This document shows, piece after piece, positions 5,635 through 12,277 of a DNA stretch of 12,277 nucleotides. The DNA is taken from the NCBI GenBank assembly GCA_015501595.1, contig JADNRX010001239.1, forward strand, positions 1-12,277, given 5' to 3'. The notes beneath the pieces are model-generated. The model saw nothing but the letters and a program-made list of their open reading frames with translations. It made no database searches and had not been told where the DNA came from. How positions within the stretch are numbered: the stretch's first letter is position 1; every line of letters starts with the position of its first letter. The position numbers and the translations under genes are program-made. The DNA comes from Hymenopellis radicata. Its lineage: Eukaryota > Basidiomycota > Agaricomycetes > Agaricales > Physalacriaceae.

Positions 5635-8600
5635 TTATGGCGGGGAATCGATGACCCCAATCCGCACGAACAGCGTAGAGAACAAGTACTGAGACATCTG
5701 AGAATCATGGAGAGGAAGGTGACGGTAGCCTGCAAAACTAGAATGAGGCGTCATCCGGTTCAAATCATGAGAATCGTACCATGCTGTAGGGATCCTAGCG
5801 ACGCACAGAAGACCGCCAACGGTTCCTCGTCCTCTTGACCTCCTTGCCTTACGACAAAGCGAACAAAAATCAACTCCTTCATCCCTCCTACACAATCAAA
5901 CGGTATCCGCAATTTCTCTTCCCAAACCGGATTGAATCCGTTATTCTTGACCACAGCCGTTCGATACGTGATAGTGCGCGCCGTTGTAGGATGCGATGTC
6001 GGCGGTGTAAAATTCGGATTGGGAGAGCCGTTTGTTGAGGGAGGAACAAACGCCTCGCCTTCATGTGTCCAATCAGGTACGTGGACAGATACCTCCACGT
6101 ATGGATCCACAGTGCCTTTCTCGACGATTTCACGACCACTGCCATCCTTGGGCCGCGGGAGCTGCTGTGCCGAGATGATGGTAATGTCCAGATAGTGTGC
6201 GCTCCGTTGTGCCAGAGATTCCTTGGACGCTGTTCGTAGCGCCTTTGGTTTCAAGACATAGCCCGATCGGCCATTACGCTGGAACATGGCATGATTTATC
6301 ATGTAGCCCAAATCTTGGCTACGATAAGCTCGGAGAATGAAAACGTTTCAAGGACTTACCGAAAGTCTGCCAGTTGAGCGCTACCAGCTGCGCACCAGCA
6401 CTCCAATACCGATGAGGCTCGTAATTTGACGAACTAAGCCTCATTCCCTTTGGATATATCCTGACCAGGTGTCCACGGGTATGTTTGATCAAGTCCATCA
6501 TTGCACCACTCCGGATCATCTTGTTGACCGCGTTCTCTGATAGAGAGAACATATGCTCTGGAGCGTATTCTTCCTTCTTGTTGATACCGCGACACTTTAC
6601 TCCAACGGTATACACGAGAAGGTTGAGAAGTTTACTGGACATTTTGACTTTGGGAAGAGGGTCTGGGGCTGGGCGGGAAGAGAGACGAGGGGATGAAGGG
6701 GGGCTACCGAAGGTAATAGAGGAGGAGCGGTGATGTTTGACAGGTGGACGTATTGGCTTCGGGGGTGTACTAGGTAATGAAGGTGGGGAGTTAAGGAGAG
6801 AGATGGGAGGAGGCGCCGGAGATTTGCCGCGGCTTCGGACGCGCTGAAGGACGCTCTTTGCGCGCTGGAATTCATTGCGAATATCTGATAGCATCCTGTT
6901 AGTGTGCGGTCGACATGTAAATCATGAAGGTTTACCTCGAACAACGGTGTCTGACTGCCTTCTCATCGGTTTCCGCCAGTCATCATCCGATTCCGAAGTA
7001 GAAGACGCAGACACGTCGCAAACAAGGTCATCCGAAGTATCACTCCGAGAAATGTACACGTTCTTGGTCTAAACGGTGTCAGAAAACACGTCAAGCAAAT
7101 GTTGAGACCGCACCTTGAGAAGAACCTTGCCCTTAAGCGCCTCCGGGCTTGGTAACTCCCTGATCACAATAGGAAGATCGTCTGTTCTCTGGACCAACGC
7201 GTCACCAAAGACCTTGATCATGATTTCGGCGACCTTGTCCTGTTGTTCCAGTCCGCAATGTATCTCCGCAGAGATGATGATGGGATACGGGGAAGCCACA
7301 AATCCATACTTATTAATGGCTTCACATACCTCACGAAACGAGACCTTGGATGTGAAGGTCTTGCCATGAAATATCATGGGTTCGTCGTCACCATCGTAAA
7401 TGTCCACTACAAATAGATGTTAGTGGTTGCAAGGACTAAGAGATGCAGTCACACCTTCCACACTGCGGCAGCTATGTAATAACGCGCGGATGTAGCCCTC
7501 GATTGTGCTAGCACCAACGAGCTGGTGACCTACGAGATACGTGTTGTGCGAGGAAGATATGTAATACTCAGACAAGGGCTGGGTCATGTCCTCCGTGACC
7601 ATCCTGTCATGTATTGACAGCGCAGGATTGTCGCTGGACATCAAAAAAGCCGTGAAGGATTCCCATGTCATGACAGGTGTAGCCGAGGGCGTGCCAAGTT
7701 CAGGAGAACTGTCGACCTCGAGAGGCGGTGTAGACGGCACAGTAGACGAATACTTTAAGAAGACAGCCTCCAATTCGTCATGCGAAAGCGGCGATTTCTG
7801 CTTGTCTTTCATAAACTTTTCAAACGCGGCGAGATCAAAGCCGTTGGCAGTTCGGTGCTTCTTGTACAGCCTGTCAATTTCGGGGCGCGATTTAAGCAAC
7901 CTGACAAACTGGCGAAAGTCCTGAAAGTCGAGATAGTCGCGGTTTTGCGAGTCGGCTTGCTATATGATGGTTGAGCTCGAGTAGAGATGTATGGCAAAAG
8001 GAGACGCACCTTGAACAATCTATAGAGGTCTTCCGCGCCAGTGTTTATGTTGAGTCGCCTGCAAAGCTTGGAGACCTCGTCAAAAACCAGCTTCTGGTCG
8101 CTCTCCTCGTCGGCATTCTTCCAGTAGTGCTTCTCCCACATCGCCTGGCGCATTTCGACGTTGCCCAATCCCTTCATAAGTTCCTGTCGGATGGCGTGCA
8201 GCTTGCGCAGAGTGGTATTCCACATATGAAACACGTCCCTCGTCGGAGCCACGACGTGGAGGGTCTTGTAGTTGCCATCAAGGATATAGATGATAGTCAG
8301 CCAGCGTTGCTCGTACTCGGGCGCTAACTGGAACTGCTCGCGATAGTAGCGCGCATCCTGGCCAGACCGTATCTCTTTGATAGCCTCAATGGGTACTGAA
8401 TGCAACGTTGAGCGCCCTTGTAACCAGTATTAAATCCAAAACTCACTTAATCTGTGCGACTTGCCCTCCCACACGATCTGTCCCTGATCCGCATCCAGCC
8501 TGAACACCACCTTTTTGTGCTTCTTGTTCGTCACTTTGGTTAGCGACGTGCCCGACTGCAACAAGAGCGGAACGTGGACCTCGGCGGCGTTGGGCGTAGT

Positions 8601-8855
8601 GGCGCGGCTCGGAATGGCGTCGGAAGAGTGCGCGTGGATAGGCAACGGGGGCGCGTCGGCGTCATGATTGGGCGGCGTCGACAACGACCGCGACCGCACA
8701 ATATTGTTGAACTTGCGCCGGATAGATGCACTGAGGCCGGTTGACCGCTTTCTGAGGCTCAGCTTGGACTCGAACACGAGTTCTTCGGAAATAGGCTGTC
8801 CGTTACTGCCCAGCACGCCGACTGCTCGTCGCAGCAGTTTGGGGCGTTCAGTCAT
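5635..8855 (-). CDS. Phosphoinositide-specific phospholipase C, delta-type, 959 aa, 8 exons
   Basis: Exons: 8855-8447, 8395-8010, 7959-7455, 7406-7114, 7068-6936, 6884-6360, 6313-5780 and 5729-5635; introns are 45-51 nt. The enzyme cleaves PIP2 to IP3 and diacylglycerol at the membrane. Residues about 97-205 form a PH domain and about 206-385 a degenerate EF-hand region (ADSQNRDYLDF at 267-277 lacks several Ca ligands). The X domain spans about 389-531 and contains SSSHNTYL with H403 and N404, E433 and D435 (the VEVD string), FHGK with H447, and E481 in SAEIHC; these match the catalytic and Ca-binding residues of PLC-delta. A Ser/Pro-rich X-Y linker covers about 532-656. The Y domain covers about 657-775 (YPKGMRLSSSNYEPHRYW, NWQTFDLG). 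A C2 domain covers about 790-950 and includes DPYVEV, NGFNPVW and GYRHLPL. The ATG at 8855 is the first in frame. No breaks were seen. Confidence 0.95.
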
Positions 8856-9094
8856 GGTCGGATTAGGAGAAAGGCATCGGCGCCCTCTGAGAAGGAGAAA
8901 TAGCGCTCTAATGAACCACAAGGGTCGACCCAATCAATCTGAGTCTGGTGACGGTAACTACCTGCGGTCACGGTGACTCATTATTGATCAATCTCGACAC
9001 TGGTTCACTTGATTCATCGACCTAACTCGACGTACAGGGCTACTAAATACAGCATAGCCTTCAAGCAGCCAGCGCCCCAAGTCAACGGTCTGAT
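8856..9094. promoter_or_regulatory. Short intergenic region upstream of PLC
   Basis: This 239-nt stretch holds the PLC promoter and the 3' end region of the peptidase gene. TGACTCA, the Gcn4/AP-1 consensus, occurs at 8974-8980. It overlaps a small palindrome GTCACGGTGAC, and the palindrome TTGATCAA follows at 8984-8991. A role in PLC regulation is only inferred from position. Confidence 0.35.
8974..8980. promoter_or_regulatory. TGACTCA, possible bZIP (Gcn4/AP-1-like) site
   Basis: An exact match to the bZIP consensus about 120 nt upstream of the PLC start codon. A 7-bp match can arise by chance, so this rests on position alone. Confidence 0.25.
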
Positions 9095-12000
9095 TCATGG
9101 CCGTATTTCCTCCGCCAGTGCCTCAAACAGACGGCTTAGACGCTCGGCTTCATACTGGGCCAGAGTCACGCTCCTTTCTGCTGTAATACTCTCCGTCAGT
9201 GCTGGGAACGTGGTCGCTCCATATCCTACTCCGAAGGTCAGCATACATTCACGGGTAAGTGGACATCACTTACCACCCCACTTTGCCGGAGAAATTATAA
9301 TGTTCTTGAACCACTCACGGCCAGGAATGCCGTCCTGGGATATAAAGCCTCTCTCAAACGCGACTAGTTTTGCATTAATCGCCCTCACGCGTTGTTGGAC
9401 GCGCAGCACCTCTTGGTACGAGTGACATTGATCTCTCCGTTTGTAGATCGGTTTCCTGTCTGCGGCCTAGATTAAGACACGTTCGTCAACGTGTTGAAGA
9501 TAAGATTTCAGGAGAAAACTCACTAGACGCGTGACCGGAGATATGCGTGTAGAGCGCTCGTCCTCTCCCCATCCAAGCGATACTAGCGGCTGCAGTGATT
9601 GTATTGAATCTCGCAACAACGTCAGATCAACCGCGATGGAGTTTGCCGAAGCGAGAGTGGCTACCCTGAGATATATTTAGTAACACTTGCGCAGAACATC
9701 CAAGACCCACTCGTCGAGATATTGCTCAAGTACAAGGCTATAATGGGTAGTATTAAACGGCAGGATGAGCGTGTTCGATAATCGCATCATCTGAAGGCCT
9801 AAATGTTTCGCAACGGATATCTAGTCATGGATTGTGTAAGTCTCCGTGTTTCCAGTGATATATGTCTTACATGCTTGAAGAAACCGGGATCACCATACGT
9901 CTCCATCCAGTGTCAGAGTCGAAAACAGAGTGATAATGGTACACGCATCCGTTGGTGTCCATCCGAAACCGCCGTCAAAGCAAGCCATCTAGGTTCATCA
10001 AAACAAGCGGGATCTCAGGAATAGATATACGAACCCCAATACGTTGCAAGAAGACGGTATAATCACTACCGGACCCCAAGGCACCTACCATTTCCAAACC
10101 TGGTCGAATCTTAGGCGCCAGGTGCTCGACATTGCGGATCTCTGCGTCTGACCCATGAAATGATCCCACGTCAGATGTGCATCCCAAAGGCTGCGTGATG
10201 AATCAGTAGGATGCACTATCTCCATCGCAGTCTGCTGCACAAGGTGAGCTAATAGCGGTGACGCCTTGGTCCAATACTGCGATCCCTTCATAGGAGAATC
10301 TTGTTCAAAGATATGAGGAAGCTCGCAAACCAAAAGCGGTAAACACACCATGTTCAAATATCCAACAATATGTTTGTGAATGAAATCGGAAAATCTTCCG
10401 CCCATTCAGTACTGCCGATACCACCATACTAAGCCCAATCATTAGAGAAACGCAGAAAACGAGGTGATTAGACAGACGCACCTCTTCTGCGTCCCAGCTA
10501 GCGAAGACAATCGTGCGAAGAGGTTTCCATCCAGTCTTCAGTAATGCACCGAGAGCTCGAGCTACTTCGGCAAGAATGACAGTACCACTGGTTGGATCTG
10601 CAGCACCCATGACCTGAGTTTCGCATTAAGCAGGGAGGGCAGAGCCAGACTTGGACCTACCCAAGCTGTAGTGATGCTCGTCAGTCAAAGATAGAGAAAT
10701 GAACTTGGAAAACGAACTACCATCTCTGTGATTGCAACCATAACAACTTCGTCAGCGACATATCCAGGAATGACGGCCATAGTGTTCCAAATAGCATAAT
10801 CTTTTCCTCGGCTAGTTACGACGCATCAATCCATTGCTCTAGGACATGATTCAAAACACGTACCATGATTTACTAGCCGAACCGAAGCACCACCGTTTTC
10901 GTAATATTGCAAGAGCTTGGCGGCATTGGCCGAAGACAGCGGCAGACTGGGATGTTTAGGTACGTTTAGGGACTCCATTCTTGTGCGTTCTCGTATGCAG
11001 GATATCGGGTGTAGTTGGATCGCCTGGATACGCGGTTATGAAGGCTACTGTTCCGCGCTCGATAGCGTTTAGGGTTTCGGCGGGACCGTGTGGATACCTA
11101 CACCAAGTTAAAATGGAAGTATGAACAACAAAATTGAGATTCACGGTTTGTAAACCATTTGCTTCTGTAACTGAACCGTCATCGCGCGTGTCGGTGTAGA
11201 TTAGAACTCCTGCAGCACCGACGTCTTGAGCAGCCTTAACCTTAAGACCTCGAGAGTTCGCGCCGTAACGCGCTGAGAACAATTTTATCCGTAAAATTAA
11301 TGCCTTGAGCAACAAGTGTATCGAAGTCTAGGGAAAATAAGCCATGACGTTGGCAGCTGTGGCCGCACATACTTCTTTCGCCCATAGTTGCGTAAAACGA
11401 GCTATTTGCAGTTCACCAGCAGCAACGTCGGACACAAGATAGCAGCATACCTTGCCAGTAACGTCCGCGTCCTTACCGTATCCATGAAGGCGGGGACAAA
11501 GTCATGGTATTTCCCTGCCTCTGGATCGGTTTCGTCACACTTCTCCTCCAGGTCAGCCTCCCAAAGAACATGACCATCACTATCTAGACTTGAAGACTTC
11601 TGTCCAACGGTACATTCATCAGCGGGTAATAAGTGTCGATCCATGAGTACGGGGAAGCTCGCGGTCGTATGGATAGAGTCGAGTTCGGATTCGTTAGATC
11701 TGCTTTGAAGATGGATCTTCAGGTGGGGCATCAATACCCAGTTCTTTTTGAAGGAGATGCATAAAATCTATTGCAGTGGAGAGGTCGTATGCAGTCCCGG
11801 CAACATGAGTCTGCGCGTAAAAATGTCGCGAATTGGCGAGCAGGTTTCTTCATTCGGTATGGACCTGTAAGTCATTAGATATGGTTGGTATAAGAATGAA
11901 GTAGAATTTATACAAGAATAACAATTCCTCCGCTGCTCTGTCGATGAAGACATCGTCAAGAATGGGTGATCGTGGTAAGAGGAAGAGCGTGATGTGATTC

Positions 12001-12118
12001 CACGCGACGACGACCAAACAGGCAAGTGCGACAAGCGCCGAGTAGAGCGCCCTTTTCGATGGCGTCCCTTGTGCTTTGCACCATGGGCTGGCAAGCTATA
12101 ATACTCGCCGTTCTTCAT
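9095..12118 (-). pseudogene. Glutamate carboxypeptidase II-like M28B peptidase with many one-base frameshifts
   Basis: Family members are type II membrane zinc peptidases of the vacuole, secretory route or surface. Reading leftward from the ATG at 12118: MKNGEYYSLPAHG, then in another frame the anchor ALYSALVALACLVVVAW, THVAGTAYDLSTAIDF, YSWIDTYYPLMNVPLDRSL, DGHVLWEADLEEKCDETDPE (PA-domain region), GLKVKAAQDVGAAGVLIY, FITAYPGDPTTP and WNTMAVIPGYVADEVVMV. The zinc-site motifs follow: [13 protein letters not shown] (10613 leftward), [13 protein letters not shown] and YHYHS. The end is VRAINAKLVAFERGF and YGATTFPALTESIT, with a stop at 9095-9097. All five expected metal ligands are present. However, at least ten joins change frame, nearly always by loss of one base, and I saw no isolated nonsense substitution. 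Introns of 45-55 nt are retained. As written the gene cannot be translated. It is either a young pseudogene or a region with uncorrected sequencing deletions. Confidence 0.85.
10661..10665 (-). other. Putative 5-nt micro-exon of the M28B peptidase
   Basis: Between NHRD(A) and [11 protein letters not shown] the minus strand reads ...CTACAG, CTTGG, GTAGGT... The five bases complete the Ala codon (G plus CT) and add Trp, giving [16 protein letters not shown], which matches the family pattern (RD-W---G--DP-SG). Acceptor and donor motifs flank it directly, and the next exon starts at 10613 after CTCAG. Confidence 0.6.
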
Positions 12119-12277
12119 GGCGGAAGGAGGAAGCACCGTTCGACTGTCGGCCGTTACTCGGCCGTCCAGTGTTTTTGAAAACGATAAGAGCGTTTGCCGT
12201 CGGCATAATCATATCGGGACTTGAACTGCTCGAGCCACCCCAACACATTTTAGCTTTAGGCCTCGTTCAGTGGCTTC
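12119..12277. promoter_or_regulatory. 5' flank of the M28B peptidase gene
   Basis: This is the region upstream of the peptidase ATG on the minus strand, up to the window edge. A GC-rich inverted repeat, CGGCCGTTACTCGGCCG, lies at about 12148-12164. No further gene is visible. Confidence 0.3.

Noticed and set aside
6597..6944. Minus-strand open frame of 115 codons spanning a PLC intron
   Set aside because: It is the wrong frame over exon 6. The splice at 6936/6884 joins VVR to DIRNEF and keeps the frame that leads into the Y domain.
7971..8327. 118-codon plus-strand open frame, and similar plus-strand frames at 7586-7924, 8668-8976 and 5835-6195
   Set aside because: They lie antisense to phospholipase C exons, have no recognisable motifs, and are explained as mirror frames of a well-supported gene.
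8856..8933. Extending the phospholipase C start upstream to 8933
   Set aside because: The frame stays open but contains no ATG upstream of 8855; only non-AUG codons would serve.
9095..12118. Programmed ribosomal frameshifting as the explanation for the peptidase frames
   Set aside because: More than ten sites with no shared slippery sequence or structure would be needed; no fungal precedent is known to me, and sequence error or pseudogene decay is simpler.

Overview
The window looks like nuclear DNA of a basidiomycete, probably an agaricomycete mushroom-type fungus. The evidence is very short introns (45-55 nt) with GTRNGY donors and CTRAY-like branch points, and tightly packed eukaryotic genes. 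Families present are a fungal delta-type phospholipase C with a PH domain, an NmrA/isoflavone-reductase-like protein, a PPT1-type thioesterase, a glutamate-carboxypeptidase-II-like M28 peptidase and a GH92 mannosidase. I see no rRNA, tRNA, CRISPR or prokaryotic operon signals.

Layout. At the left edge (1-132, minus) lies the first exon of a secreted GH92 mannosidase. From about 560 to 3980 is a graveyard of broken genes. It holds an orphan mitochondrial-type first exon (564-672, plus), a 112-bp foldback element (848-959), and the 3' end of a minus-strand vWA/VIT-type gene split by a 563-bp hAT-like non-autonomous element (1495-2057). It ends with a palmitoyl-protein thioesterase pseudogene (2252 to about 3983, plus) that is itself split by about 640 bp carrying a nearly complete, unrecognised minus-strand gene (2458-3095). 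Two clean multi-exon genes follow on the minus strand: an NmrA-like NAD(P)-binding protein (4091-5185, 4 exons, 312 aa) and a phosphoinositide-specific phospholipase C (5635-8855, 8 exons, 959 aa). At the right (9095-12118, minus) is an M28B peptidase that can be followed from its membrane anchor to its C terminus. Its frame is broken at more than ten places, almost all by loss of one base.

The genes do not form an obvious pathway. PLC is a signalling enzyme; the thioesterase, M28B peptidase and GH92 enzyme act in the vacuole, secretory route or outside the cell; the NmrA-like protein is a redox enzyme or redox sensor. The main interest is the contrast between two undamaged genes and heavily damaged neighbours, and the nested insertions. 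In the hAT-like case the uninterrupted reading frame can be recovered on paper by removing the element and one copy of a flanking repeat. I did not find a convincing new biological system. All family calls rest on reading motifs by eye, without a database search.
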